This document shows positions 27,279 to 36,503 of a stretch of 64,000 nucleotides of DNA, piece by piece (position 1 is the stretch's first letter; each line of letters opens with the position of its first letter). Made by a program: the position numbers and the translations under genes. The notes under the pieces were generated by a model, which did not search any database, was not told the origin of the DNA, and saw only the letters and a list, made by a program, of their open reading frames with translations. Source of the DNA: Rhizobium sp. ACO-34A (GTDB taxonomy: Bacteria; Pseudomonadota; Alphaproteobacteria; Rhizobiales; Rhizobiaceae); assembly GCA_002600635.1 (NCBI GenBank), contig CP021375.1, forward strand, positions 149,274-213,273, written 5' to 3'.

Positions 27279-28605
27279 ACTTGCGTTGGATGGGCAGCTT
27301 TATTCTCGCCAACAATCCTGTCGGTTGCCGGTCGAGCAATTCCAGCCGCCCTTGGTGGGCCTGCACGATTTCCGCCACGATTGACAGGCCCAGCCCGAAA
27401 CCAGGATCGGCCCCGCCACGGGCGGTATCCACCTTGTAGAAGGGCTCGGTCACCCGGTGGCGATGCTGTTCAGGAATCCCGGGCCCATTGTCAGCCACGT
27501 CGATCGTTACGAAGTCGCCTGCGACGGACATTGAAACTTCGACTTGGGTTCCGAATTTGGTGCCATTCTCACAAAGGTTGGTGATCGCGCGGGTCAGGGC
27601 GAGCGGCCTGACCTTCAGGATGAAACGATCAGGCCCCCTATAAGTCATATCGTGCCCCGTATCGTGAAATTCATCGCAGATCGTCTTTATGACGGAGGCC
27701 AGGTCGACGCGCTCCGGCTCTTCGACTTGCTGGCTGTCACGTAGATAGTTGAGGCTCTCCCCCAGCAGCCGATCTATTCGCTCGATGTCAGCAAGAAGTG
27801 CGTCCTTCACATCGTTCTCTCCAACACGGTCGGCGCGTAGTCGAAGGCGAGTCAAAGGGGTACGAAGATCATGGCTGATGCCGCGCAGCATTGTCGTGCG
27901 AGCTTGGATCATGCCCGAGATGCGGTTTTGCATTCCGTTCAACGCGCGGGCAAGGGCGACGATCTCGACGCTTCCCCTTTCCGGAAACAACGTTGGGCCG
28001 GAGGAGATATCAGCGCGCATGGCCACGGCGGCTATGCGCCGCAGAGGGCGGGTAATCGTCCATATCGCAAAGACTGACAGTGTGACGATGAGTGTGACCA
28101 GCGCTACGAGGTAGTTGGAGCCGAATGCAAGCGCGTCGCTTCTGACAAACGTCTCCGGAAGGCGCTCGAGGAGGAGAAGACCCGTCTCGCCGATCTTGGC
28201 CGAAACGACGCGTCGGCCGTCGAGAAACGTTTTCCAGCCGCCATATGGCTCAGGTCCGCTATCTGGAGGGGACAACCAGTCGGTGATCCATTCAATGTAG
28301 GATCCTTTGGGCGACGAGTTCGTGAACCGGTTGGCCAGAGCGATCGGCGTTACGGACAGATCCCAATTGGCGCGATTGGCGACTTCAATGATGGCCTCCC
28401 TTTCGGACGGTGAGGCCACCGCAAGTACTGACGCCATCGTGGAGATTCTGTTCGATAGCGCCTCCAGATTTGCGACGTCGTAATCCTGCTGCACCCAACG
28501 CTCCAGCCGGGCGCTGGCGACGATTACGACGATCAGGCAGAGCACGATAGTCACGGTTATCTGGCCGTAAATCGTGAGCTTGGGTGAAGGCCATTTTAGT
28601 CTCAA
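27277..28605 (-). CDS. Sensor histidine kinase (EnvZ-like)
   Basis: A 442-residue inner-membrane kinase. The first membrane helix is at about 12-32, a periplasmic domain of about 135 residues follows, and the second helix (about 168-188) leads into a HAMP linker (TRPLRRIAAVAMRAD). The H-box is GISHDLRTPLTRLRLRAD; the ATPase domain has NLCENGTKFG, DNGPGIP and GFGLGLSIV. It is the likely partner of the OmpR-type regulator at 24480. It diverges from the MipA/OmpV gene, and regulator-box repeats lie between them. The cue is unknown; the setting suggests envelope stress or cationic peptides. Confidence 0.93.
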   Translation of the reverse strand: MRLKWPSPKLTIYGQITVTIVLCLIVVIVASARLERWVQQDYDVANLEALSNRISTMASVLAVASPSEREAIIEVANRANWDLSVTPIALANRFTNSSPKGSYIEWITDWLSPPDSGPEPYGGWKTFLDGRRVVSAKIGETGLLLLERLPETFVRSDALAFGSNYLVALVTLIVTLSVFAIWTITRPLRRIAAVAMRADISSGPTLFPERGSVEIVALARALNGMQNRISGMIQARTTMLRGISHDLRTPLTRLRLRADRVGENDVKDALLADIERIDRLLGESLNYLRDSQQVEEPERVDLASVIKTICDEFHDTGHDMTYRGPDRFILKVRPLALTRAITNLCENGTKFGTQVEVSMSVAGDFVTIDVADNGPGIPEQHRHRVTEPFYKVDTARGGADPGFGLGLSIVAEIVQAHQGRLELLDRQPTGLLARIKLPIQRK

Positions 28606-28697
28606 GGTGCTTCCTCGGATATTTCGTTGCGCATCGCAAAATCAAAATCCTAAGCTTTTCATAAGGCTGGTGAGAAGAATTTTCTTGCCGCCCGATT

Positions 28698-28759
28698 GTT
28701 ACGTTTTGTTACGGAGCGCTTGCCGAGAGCGCTCGTAATAAAACGCAACAAAAGGTAAC
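28698..28759. promoter_or_regulatory. Response-regulator boxes in divergent kinase/MipA promoter
   Basis: Plus strand: GTTACGTTTTGTTACG, two GTTAC repeats exactly 10 bp apart (28698, 28708). Minus strand: GTTAC, GTTGC and ATTAC, also at exact 10-bp steps (28755, 28745, 28735 in plus coordinates), again with TTTT spacers. The two arrays face each other around an AGCGCT core. OmpR/PhoB-type regulators bind such 10-11-bp direct repeats. Confidence 0.65.
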
Positions 28760-28851
28760 GCCTCTCCGCTCTCATCCGTGACACTCATTGGCCATTGAGT
28801 AAACGAACGCGGCATCTTTCCGATGTCGCGCCGCAGTCACCGGAGCACTCT

Positions 28852-29700
28852 ATGCATAGTTTCAAAAGAGCCGAATGGCGTTTTGCGTTTCGCGCGCTGT
28901 GTGTCACCGTTCCCCTCCTTTCGGCGGTTTCCAATGTTGGCGCTGCGGATGCAACCTATTCGGATCAGATTCCGGACCCTTCGTTCGATGAGACCCGGTT
29001 TGGAAAGGAGCCGAGCAAGCGTAACTGGAGCCTGATTGTTGGCGCCGGCGCTGGCTATGAGCCGAAATACGAGGGCAGCGGCGACTATGAGGTCACGCCA
29101 TTGCCCGTCGTCCTGTTCACCTATGGCGATTGGCTTGAGATCGATCCGTTGGGAGTGAGCGTGACGCCGTTTGAACACAATGGCTTCTCCGTCTCCGCCA
29201 AGGTCGGCTACGAAATGGGGCGTGACGAGGACGACCATGATCGCCTCAAGGGCCTGGGGGACATCGATTTCGCGGCGACGGTTGGAGGCAAGCTCGCATA
29301 CCAGTGGCAGGGCCTCGAAATCTACGCAGCGGTCGACCAGACGATCGATGGAAGCGAGAGCCTCATCGGAACCTTTGGCGTCGAATACATGACTCCGGTC
29401 ACCGAGCGCTTTTTTCTGGGAGCCGAGGCCAAGGCAACTGTCGCAAATGACAAACACATGCAGGCGTACTTCGGCGTAACGCCCCAGCAGTCGGCGGCAT
29501 CCGGGCTTCCGGAATACAAGGCTGAAGCCGGCCTCAAGAGGGTGGATGTGGCGGCGTCAGCTATGTACATGCTCACCGAAAACTGGCTCGTCCGCGGCGA
29601 AGCTGGCGTGGGCTTCCTCATCGGCGACGCCGCCGATAGCCCGATCGTCGAGAAAAAGGTCCAGCCCTCTACCTCGATCTTCGTTGGGTACAAGTTCTGA
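28852..29700 (+). CDS. MipA/OmpV-family outer-membrane protein
   Basis: A 282-residue protein with a signal peptide (about 1-31, ending NVGAAD) and a beta-barrel body. The MipA/OmpV pattern is visible: NWSLIVGAGAGYEPKYEGS, YEVTPLPVVLFTYGDWLEI, and a final STSIFVGYKF ending in Phe as outer-membrane barrels do. Family members scaffold peptidoglycan enzymes or respond to envelope and antibiotic stress. ATG at 28852 follows CCGGAGCACTCT. The divergent kinase and the GTTAC arrays suggest control by the two-component system of this cassette. Confidence 0.9.
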   Translation: MHSFKRAEWRFAFRALCVTVPLLSAVSNVGAADATYSDQIPDPSFDETRFGKEPSKRNWSLIVGAGAGYEPKYEGSGDYEVTPLPVVLFTYGDWLEIDPLGVSVTPFEHNGFSVSAKVGYEMGRDEDDHDRLKGLGDIDFAATVGGKLAYQWQGLEIYAAVDQTIDGSESLIGTFGVEYMTPVTERFFLGAEAKATVANDKHMQAYFGVTPQQSAASGLPEYKAEAGLKRVDVAASAMYMLTENWLVRGEAGVGFLIGDAADSPIVEKKVQPSTSIFVGYKF

Positions 29701-30339
29701 CCATCGCCAAAGTCGGCATGACAATATCGACGTATCCTACGCTCTTGGTCTTTACAGCTTGTCCAGGCGTGGCACATGGGTTGCCACGGCAGCTTGTGGT
29801 ACTAGCCTCCCATGGGAGGGAGAAAATGTTCGGTCATTCGACACTGAATGATGCGCTCTGCAGCGCTGACGATGGCCGCGGTGACGCCGCGGATATGGGT
29901 CTTGTTGATGGTGCCGCAGGCGCGGCGCGCTCATGAAAGCCAGCTTCTCCGTAACATCGGCGGCTCCGACCATTACTACCATCTATTCCCATAGCTGGAG
30001 AAAACGTTCATTGGCGCCCGACGCTCCTCATCGTCGATTCCATGCCGGCGCGCAGGACGCAACAGGCAACTGGCGGCCACGATCTGCTCCAATTCCGCGC
30101 CAGTCTACGGCCTACACGAGCTCCCGTAGACCGCGGGCGCTCCGCCCACCTTGTCCCATCGTGTGCTGGGCCTTTTTTCTTCGCTTGTTAAATCACTAGG
30201 GCAGAAGTACAGCAGGGAGCTCCGCAGCAGGTGAAGTACTGTGGCAGAAAGTCCGCCTCAAAACTTGCCGCCAAACCAAAGAAATTGCGCTTGATCACCT
30301 GTGTTCCACTAGAAAACCTTAGAATCCGAGTGGCGCGGT
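29701..30339. other. 640-bp gap after MipA gene
   Basis: No intact gene. A minus-strand fragment near 29850-29930 (GTINKTHIRGVTAAIV) looks like decayed coding sequence. CCTCCCATGGGAGG near 29807 is a 14-bp palindrome. GTCTACGG/CCGTAGAC near 30105-30130, followed by a T6 run near 30172, may end transcription. Confidence 0.4.
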
Positions 30340-30858
30340 TCAACTGGATCCGGGTGCTGTAGAAAAAATCAGACACGACTCAGAGCCATGCGCGAGCAGC
30401 GTACCATCTGAATCGTAGATGCGCCCCTCCGCGGTCGCCGTGCGCCTGCCCAAATGCAGCAAATTCGCTTCGCAGCGAACCCGCCCGGTAGTGTCACGCA
30501 CCGCCTTCACGAACGTGGTGTGCAGATCGGTCGTCGTGTAGCCTTGGCCTGCTTCGAGAGCGGAATGCACAGCGCATCCCATAGCCGAATCGAGAAGCAT
30601 TGCCGTCCAGCCCCCGTGCACCACGCCCATTGGATTGAAGAAACGAGCGGATGGACGTGCTTCGAAGATGATGCTTCCGCGCTTTACGGAAGCCGGCCAG
30701 ATATCCGCGACCTCCGCAAACGGAGGCTCAGGGTGCCTGCCATCGAGCAGCCCTTGCAGCAACTCCAGTCCCGTTAACCTGGCGGCTGTTTCGGGCGAAA
30801 CCAAGCCGAACGATCGCCTCCCGACTTCCTCGGTGCCATGCGCTACGGGTCGGTCCAT
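30340..30858 (-). CDS. PaaI-family hotdog thioesterase
   Basis: A 172-residue single hotdog domain. The catalytic-site motif FFNPMGVVHGGWTAMLLDSAMG matches PaaI-type acyl-CoA thioesterases, followed by TTDLHTTFVKAVRD. It would hydrolyse an aryl- or acyl-CoA in the cytoplasm. It starts 2 bp after the HxlR regulator stop and reads the same way, so both share one transcript under the operator at 31372. Confidence 0.88.
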   Translation of the reverse strand: MDRPVAHGTEEVGRRSFGLVSPETAARLTGLELLQGLLDGRHPEPPFAEVADIWPASVKRGSIIFEARPSARFFNPMGVVHGGWTAMLLDSAMGCAVHSALEAGQGYTTTDLHTTFVKAVRDTTGRVRCEANLLHLGRRTATAEGRIYDSDGTLLAHGSESCLIFSTAPGSS

Positions 30859-30860
30859 AA

Positions 30861-31346
30861 CTATGCTCCTGTGCTCTTTCGCATAGTGGTTGTTCTTGAT
30901 TGCTTCGGGGCGAGATGAAAGTCGCGAGGCCCCACGGCTCTGCCCCTTCGAGACAAGGGCTCTAGCCGGGCGAGAGGCTGTCCCTCCACCGTGTCCACCA
31001 TTTCTATGCCGAGTTCTCCCGGGCGAAAGCAGTGCGCCTCACCCCATTGCCAGAGCGCAATAAGAATAACGTGAAGCTGCTCCCCCTTCGGGGTGAGCAC
31101 ATATCGATGGCTCAAAGCGGAATCGGGGTCGGGCTGGATGATGAAAATGCCGTCGTCGACCAGTTTCTTGAGGCGGCTTGAGAGAATGTTCTTCGCAAGT
31201 CCCAGACTGCGCTGAAACTCGCTGAACCGTTGAGCTCCCCTGAACGCGTCACGCACGATCAGAAGCGACCACCAGTCACCGATGATCTGTAAGGCGCGCG
31301 CTACTCCGCAGTTCGCCTGTCCCAAGTCTGAGCGCTTGCCTTTCAT
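30861..31346 (-). CDS. HxlR-family regulator
   Basis: A 161-residue winged-helix protein of the HxlR family: a Cys near residue 13, VARALQIIGDWWSLLIVRDAF, then FQRSLGLAKNILSSRLKKLVDDG as recognition helix and wing YVLTPKGEQL. HxlR proteins often sense electrophiles, aldehydes or quinones through an N-terminal Cys; the Cys in ANCGVARAL is correctly placed for that. A 17-bp palindrome just upstream recurs before two other transcription units nearby, suggesting that this regulator controls itself, the efflux/SDR operon and the Old Yellow Enzyme operon. Confidence 0.9.
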   Translation of the reverse strand: MKGKRSDLGQANCGVARALQIIGDWWSLLIVRDAFRGAQRFSEFQRSLGLAKNILSSRLKKLVDDGIFIIQPDPDSALSHRYVLTPKGEQLHVILIALWQWGEAHCFRPGELGIEMVDTVEGQPLARLEPLSRRGRAVGPRDFHLAPKQSRTTTMRKSTGA

Positions 31347-31371
31347 TCATTCCTCCTGAACATACGGATAT

Positions 31372-31388
31372 GGTTTTTAAGTTAAACC
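31372..31388. promoter_or_regulatory. 17-bp operator upstream of hxlR
   Basis: GGTTTTTAAGTTAAACC, an inverted repeat with GGTTT/AAACC arms. The same 17-bp pattern occurs at 36193, 36221, 37009 and 37046. Confidence 0.65.
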
Positions 31389-31447
31389 AAGTCTAATCAT
31401 GTGTCGAGCGTGGAGTAATCAATTTGCTCGCAGCGATTTGGTCGGCT

Positions 31448-32512
31448 CTATGGGTTGTTGTACGCTTGCGCGGCGTTGCGATCAGTGAGCCTCACGATGG
31501 CGGACATGCCGGGGCGTAGATTCTCGACGCGGGTGTCGTTGTCATCGGAGGCAAAGACGAGCCTTACTGGAATTCGCTGTACGATGCGGGTGAAGTTGCC
31601 CGTCGCGTTGTCCGGGGGCAGCAACGCGAACTGCGCCCCGCTTGCCGGCGAGACACTCTCCACTTGTGCACGAAACGGTGCGCCCGAAACGCCATCGACG
31701 GAGACTAGGGCTTTATCTCCAACCCTTATCGAACGCAGCTGAGTTTCCTTGAAGTTCGCGACCGCCCATACCTCCGATGAGACCAGCGCGATCATCTGTG
31801 TACCTGGGCGCACATACTGTCCCACACGGGCTTGGCGCTCGCTCACGCGCCCGTCCACCGGCGCTCTAATTATTGTTGCGTCGAGGTCAGTCTTTGCGAG
31901 TTCCACTGCCGCTTCGGCGACATCGATATCCGCCAGGAGCTGTGGACGTTGACTTTCGAGCACTTCCAGCTGGCTTAGGGCTGCCGCGAGGTTGGCGCGT
32001 GCCTGGGCGACGCCGGATGCGGCTTTGCGGGATTCGGCATCTGCGCGTTCCATTGCCGCCTGGGACGCCGTTCCCGTGCGCCTGAGTTCCTGCGTACGGG
32101 TCTTGTCCTGGAGGGCCCTGTTGGCATCAGCCTCTGCACCATCAAGCGCAGCCTCCGCTTGGTGGATCATCGTACGTTGGAGATCCAGTCGCGAATCGAG
32201 ATTGCCAATCGCCGCCCGCTTCGAATTCAGAGTTGCTTCTGCCTGCTGAACGCGGGCCAGGTAGTCCCGATCCTCGATGCGGAAGAGAATGTCTCCCTTC
32301 CGCACCGCTTGATTGTCCTCAACTGCGACTTCGGCGAGGTAGCCTGTGATTTTGGGGCTGATCGGAGTTATCTCGCCGCGGATATAGGCGTTGTCAGTGG
32401 TCTCAGCAGACCAACGGGGAATAATGCGGCCTGGGTCGACGACTGCCACGGCAAGCCCAGAGACCGCAAAGAATATCACTCCAGCACTTATGATTGTTGT
32501 TGCTTGTTTCAT
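31448..32512 (-). CDS. HlyD/EmrA-family membrane-fusion protein
   Basis: A 354-residue periplasmic adaptor. It has one N-terminal membrane helix, then the biotinyl-lipoyl half-motifs (TDNAYIRGEITPISPKITGY; GRVSERQARVGQYVRPG) flanking a long alpha-helical hairpin rich in Ala/Gln/Glu (about 85-205), and a C-terminal beta-barrel. It would connect the MFS pump encoded upstream to an outer-membrane channel not found here. Its ATG overlaps the pump stop (ATGA). Predicted substrates are toxic organics, by analogy to EmrAB. Confidence 0.9.
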   Translation of the reverse strand: MKQATTIISAGVIFFAVSGLAVAVVDPGRIIPRWSAETTDNAYIRGEITPISPKITGYLAEVAVEDNQAVRKGDILFRIEDRDYLARVQQAEATLNSKRAAIGNLDSRLDLQRTMIHQAEAALDGAEADANRALQDKTRTQELRRTGTASQAAMERADAESRKAASGVAQARANLAAALSQLEVLESQRPQLLADIDVAEAAVELAKTDLDATIIRAPVDGRVSERQARVGQYVRPGTQMIALVSSEVWAVANFKETQLRSIRVGDKALVSVDGVSGAPFRAQVESVSPASGAQFALLPPDNATGNFTRIVQRIPVRLVFASDDNDTRVENLRPGMSAIVRLTDRNAAQAYNNP

Positions 32513-34167
32513 GATTGTAATGATCCGTTAAGGAAACGTCGCTCAATCGGTGCACACCGGCCCATCGAGATGACTCCGAGCGCACTGAACGCCAATACTG
32601 CAGCAACCAAGAGGAACCCATCGTTATAGGAAATGACCCAGGCCTCCCGGCGTACAACGGCCGCGACATTAGATACCGCAGCGCGCAGCGCCGCGTCGTC
32701 GTCGATCAGTCGGCCGCCAAGCGTCGCCGCCATCGCAGACAGCCGATCGGCGTCGATGGTTTGGAAGACCGACACATTTTCCACCAAAACATTTGAGTGG
32801 AATTTCTCGCGCTCGGTAACCAGGTTCGATACGATCGCAACGCCAAGCGTGGTACCTCCCAACGTCGTCATATTGAACGCCAATGAGGCGGTAGGCAGAT
32901 CCGATGGCCTGAGCGAACTTGCCCCAACGACGAGATTGGGCACCAGAAAGAACATCTGGCCGATGGCAAACGCGGCAATCGCCCATTGGAACTGATCGGC
33001 CGCGAACTGCGCTGTCGTATCCGTGACGAGCGCTGTCCCGGCACCACAGAAGAATAGCCCGAGGCCCATGATCCACCGGCTGTCCAGCTTGTGAAGCAGA
33101 AACCAGACGAGGGGAAACGCCGCAGCTTGCGGAAGCGCAGCCCAAGAAAGGAGCCCTGCCATCTGCATAGGCCGATAACCCTGAGCGAGTCCCAGAAACT
33201 GGGGAATAAGATAGCTCGTCACGACGAATCCGGCGCGGAAAACAAGATTCAAAACGATAGGAACCGAGAACTTCCTGAGCAACAGCGTGCCCGGCGTTAT
33301 GATCGGCGCCGGTGAAACGCAGGACAGGAACACAAACGCCGCCCAAGCGCCCGCGCTGATCGCCGTGCATGAAATGATCATGTCGCTTTCGAACCAGAAC
33401 CGTCTCGTACCTTGGCTAAGAACCAGCATGAGCATGGACAGCCCGAGGATGAGCACCGCGGTTGCCAACCAGTCCGTCCTTAGCGCCGTGCGATCGCCAG
33501 GGTTCTGCGGTAACCATTTCGACGATGCAAACGCCAGCAAGGCCCCAAACATCGCCTGGAGTTGAAAGAGTCCGCTCCAGCCGAAATACTCCTCCACCAG
33601 AGCGGAAACAATCGGCCCGAGGGTTACCGGAAACAGCAGTACAAACGCCAGGACACTCAAGCCATGCGGGAGGCGTGCTCCTCCACAGACCATGAACACG
33701 GCGATGAACGCGACAGGACCGAATCCACCTGCGGCAAAGCCCTGCAGTGTCCGGAGCGCTAGGACCCACGAAAGCGGGACGACATGGGAACAGACCAGAG
33801 CCGTTACTGCCACAATCAGAGAATTGGCGACCATATATCGGCCCATGCCGATCGCTTTGATCAGCGGACCGGACACAACGATGCCGGCAAAGCTGGCCAT
33901 GGTATACACCGTCGATATCCACGAGGCCTCGTCTGGCGTCGAACCGAAGGCCGCCTGAAGATCGGCAATGTTTGTGGATGAAAACTGGGCTGACAGGCTC
34001 ACCAGAAACGACCCCGAGAGGCTTACCGCGAGCATACAGAGTCCGGCTGGCGTGAGCGGTGGCACGCTGGGTTTGGCTGGTCCGGGCGGCGTGATGGCCG
34101 TGCCTGTCACGCTGTTCCCGGCTGTTGGCGCGTCGGGCTGGGACGCTTGGGGCTGACGATTGTCCAT
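32509..34167 (-). CDS. MFS DHA2-type multidrug transporter (EmrB-like)
   Basis: A 552-residue, 14-helix major facilitator. Hydrophobic segments run from about residue 40; motif-A-like GPLIKAIGMGRYM and motif C-like sections are visible, and DEASWISTVYTMASF is the typical DHA2 first-loop motif. With its HlyD partner it would export small toxic molecules across the envelope. ATG at 34167 is used; a TTG at 34200 is an alternative. It lies in the leftward operon SDR - NmrA - MFS - HlyD, whose promoter region has two HxlR-type operators. Confidence 0.9.
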   Translation of the reverse strand: MDNRQPQASQPDAPTAGNSVTGTAITPPGPAKPSVPPLTPAGLCMLAVSLSGSFLVSLSAQFSSTNIADLQAAFGSTPDEASWISTVYTMASFAGIVVSGPLIKAIGMGRYMVANSLIVAVTALVCSHVVPLSWVLALRTLQGFAAGGFGPVAFIAVFMVCGGARLPHGLSVLAFVLLFPVTLGPIVSALVEEYFGWSGLFQLQAMFGALLAFASSKWLPQNPGDRTALRTDWLATAVLILGLSMLMLVLSQGTRRFWFESDMIISCTAISAGAWAAFVFLSCVSPAPIITPGTLLLRKFSVPIVLNLVFRAGFVVTSYLIPQFLGLAQGYRPMQMAGLLSWAALPQAAAFPLVWFLLHKLDSRWIMGLGLFFCGAGTALVTDTTAQFAADQFQWAIAAFAIGQMFFLVPNLVVGASSLRPSDLPTASLAFNMTTLGGTTLGVAIVSNLVTEREKFHSNVLVENVSVFQTIDADRLSAMAATLGGRLIDDDAALRAAVSNVAAVVRREAWVISYNDGFLLVAAVLAFSALGVISMGRCAPIERRFLNGSLQS

Positions 34168-34213
34168 GGCATCGCTGTCATTGATGGTGGGAAAAGGCAA
34201 GTCGATGAAGCTG

Positions 34214-35182
34214 TCAGGCTGGTCCTTCCGCCTGCGTGAACGCTAACGGCTCGAAGGCCTTCCGGTGATTGGCCAGGAACGCGTGGAGCGAAAGCGGGGG
34301 CTCGCCCGTCAGGCGCTGGAGTTCAGCAGCGTCCGGCGGGCGAATAGGCGCCTTGACCGAAGCTAGCGCTGCGCCTACAGCGGAGATATGTTTGGCCATG
34401 TCTGGATTGACAACGCCGGATTGATCGCGAGACGCGAGAGCCAGCAACGAAGCCGTCCACTCTTGCTGTGGAAGCGAGTCGAACCGGATCGGTCGTCCCA
34501 AGGTTTCAGAGAGTAGCGCGGCAATCTCACGGTGCGTTCGAAGCTCAGCACCAGGCGGATAATGGACTGCCGGGCTGCTGAACACATCCGGTTGAAGCAC
34601 GGCGGCAAGTACCAATCGTGCGGCATCCAGGCCGCTAATCCACGGTACCGGCGCATCGGCGAAACTATTGCCGAAGGAATCGTTCTCTCGAATAGAGTGA
34701 GCATGAAGCGCTACGATATTTTCGAAGAAGAGGGCGGCCACGCGCAAAATACAGACATCGAGGCCGGACCACATAAGGACCTCCTCCGCCAACCACTGGG
34801 CGCGGCCGAGATGGCTCGGGCTGGCAGAATGAGAAACCGCCATTGACATTACGACGATACGAGGTCGTTTATTCTGTGCCCGGGCTGCCGCCGCAAACGA
34901 TGCAGCTGCGGGAATGATGCCGTCCGCTATCGGGTAGGTAAACGTCGCTGTGTCAACCCCATCCAAAGCAGCAAGTAGGCTTGATTGGTCGTTATAGTCA
35001 CCCAGCACAATCTCGGCTCCAAGCGCCGCCAGCGCCTCCGTCCGTTCGCTTCGCGTTCGAGCCAGCACACGGACTGCCTTTCCCTTGTCGATCAGCGATC
35101 TGACGACATATGCGGACGTTCCCCCATGGCGTCCCGTAGCCCCCGTCACAAGGACAGGCCCTTCTTTTTCGGGTTGAGACAT
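34214..35182 (-). CDS. NmrA-like NAD(P)-binding protein
   Basis: A 322-residue atypical SDR. The nucleotide motif VLVTGATGRHGGTSAYVVRSL and the NmrA-type body (VRVLARTRSE, GDYNDQSSLLAALDGVD, APVPWISGLDAARLV) are clear. Proteins of this group act as NAD(P)H-quinone reductases (QOR2-like) or redox sensors; the canonical Tyr-Lys catalytic pair is not evident. It belongs to the leftward efflux operon, consistent with a role in handling quinones or electrophiles. Confidence 0.85.
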   Translation of the reverse strand: MSQPEKEGPVLVTGATGRHGGTSAYVVRSLIDKGKAVRVLARTRSERTEALAALGAEIVLGDYNDQSSLLAALDGVDTATFTYPIADGIIPAAASFAAAARAQNKRPRIVVMSMAVSHSASPSHLGRAQWLAEEVLMWSGLDVCILRVAALFFENIVALHAHSIRENDSFGNSFADAPVPWISGLDAARLVLAAVLQPDVFSSPAVHYPPGAELRTHREIAALLSETLGRPIRFDSLPQQEWTASLLALASRDQSGVVNPDMAKHISAVGAALASVKAPIRPPDAAELQRLTGEPPLSLHAFLANHRKAFEPLAFTQAEGPA

Positions 35183-35334
35183 CAGCTTCCTTTCCAGATG
35201 CGTGTTGAATATTCATTGGGCTTAAACCCGCGACCATCTGCCGGTATGGGTTGCGGCCAGGTCGCGAAGTCATAGAGAGGCAACGCGTTGATCCGGTGAG
35301 TGATCAAGGCTCGGGCTCAGCGAGCGGGCTACCC

Positions 35335-36141
35335 TCACAAGGTGGCCTTGACTAGGTAGCGTTCTGCGACGTCGCGGCGGGATAGATTTGGTCCCATCGC
35401 CAGCCTTGCTGCCTGGAATGTGTTCCATTGGCCCTCATCAGCGAGAGGCGGGATGGTAATCGTCTCGCCCGCATCGAAACCTGCGAGCGCGGCGTCGACC
35501 AGATTATCCGCCTCCATCACCCAGTCCGCCGGGAAAGCGTTGATGTCCTTTCCCGAGCGCTCCCAGATTTCTGTACGGGTCGCCCCGGGAAGAACTGCCT
35601 GGACGCGCACCTCGGTATCCTTGAATTGAGCGGTGAGGCTCTGGCTCAGGTTGAGCAGGAAAGCCTTGCTGGCGCTGTAGGTGCCTTCGAACCTTTCGGG
35701 CGCCAGAGCCAGAACCGACGACAGATTGATGATGCCACCCCTTCCCCGCTTGGTGAGCGCCTTGACCGCCGCTTGCGCCAACAAGGTGGGCGCGACAACG
35801 TTGAGCGCAAGAAGTCGGCTCACTTCGTCGGCCTCGGAGGTGGCAAGGGTCCCGTGCAGGCTCATTCCAGCATTATTCACCAGCAGCGAGAGAGAGCTAT
35901 CATCTTCGATCCTGCGCGCGAGTTCCGCGACTTGGACGCTATTGGTCAAATCGACCTTAAGGATTTCGACAGACTGGTTTGTGCTCTGCGTAAGTTTTTC
36001 GGCAACCGCTGCAAGGCGCGCCTTGTCGCGAGCAACCAGCAACAGATCGTAACCCCGGCGCGCTAGGCGATCCGCGTAGATCGCTCCGAGGCCAGTGGAC
36101 GCGCCAGTGATAACGGCCAGTCCGCGTGTTGCGTCATTCAT
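35335..36141 (-). CDS. Short-chain dehydrogenase/reductase
   Basis: A 268-residue classical SDR with cofactor motif TGASTGLGAIYADRLA, NNAG near residue 90, and the catalytic Ser-Tyr-Lys set (NLSSVLAL; YSASKAF). It would reduce a carbonyl or oxidise an alcohol using NAD(P). It is probably the first gene of the leftward operon, 152 bp before the NmrA gene. Two 17-bp HxlR-type operators lie 52-96 bp upstream of its ATG. Confidence 0.9.
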   Translation of the reverse strand: MNDATRGLAVITGASTGLGAIYADRLARRGYDLLLVARDKARLAAVAEKLTQSTNQSVEILKVDLTNSVQVAELARRIEDDSSLSLLVNNAGMSLHGTLATSEADEVSRLLALNVVAPTLLAQAAVKALTKRGRGGIINLSSVLALAPERFEGTYSASKAFLLNLSQSLTAQFKDTEVRVQAVLPGATRTEIWERSGKDINAFPADWVMEADNLVDAALAGFDAGETITIPPLADEGQWNTFQAARLAMGPNLSRRDVAERYLVKATL

Positions 36142-36503
36142 AGGAAGTCTCCTTATCCCTCTGTGCTGCTTATCAACACGAGGCGCCAGTTTGGTTTATA
36201 TTTGCAACCAAAGCAGAAGAGGTTTAAGTTTGCAACTGTTTTCTCTCGCGGATCGCTGGCGGCGAAGGAAGTTCGATACTCGTGCGCGCCGGGCGGCAGG
36301 CTCTCGTTGCCAATGCGAGCGACAGGTCCGATGGCTAGCTCAGACAGTTTTTTGTCGGGTAGTGGAAGGCGGCCATTGGCTTCCGCCTGATCGTCATTCG
36401 CGGTGAGAAATTTGGCTCATTGAGTGATCGCTGCGTGCGAGAGGTGGAGGAGAGGCAACCCAGATGAAGCCCTTAAAGATAGCCGAGTGTGAGGCCTCGC
36501 CAC
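36142..36503. other. Promoter region of the SDR-efflux operon
   Basis: No gene. Holds the two operators at 36193-36209 and 36221-36237. The rest is unremarkable. Confidence 0.5.
36193..36237. promoter_or_regulatory. Two 17-bp HxlR-type operators
   Basis: GGTTTATATTTGCAACC (36193-36209) and GGTTTAAGTTTGCAACT (36221-36237), starts 28 bp apart. Same length and arms as the palindrome upstream of the HxlR gene. Confidence 0.62.

Noticed and set aside
35205..35225. GGGCTTAAACCC-like palindrome upstream of the NmrA gene as a sixth HxlR operator
   Set aside because: Arms and length differ from the 17-bp GGTT...AACC pattern; the operators before the upstream SDR gene can serve the whole operon.
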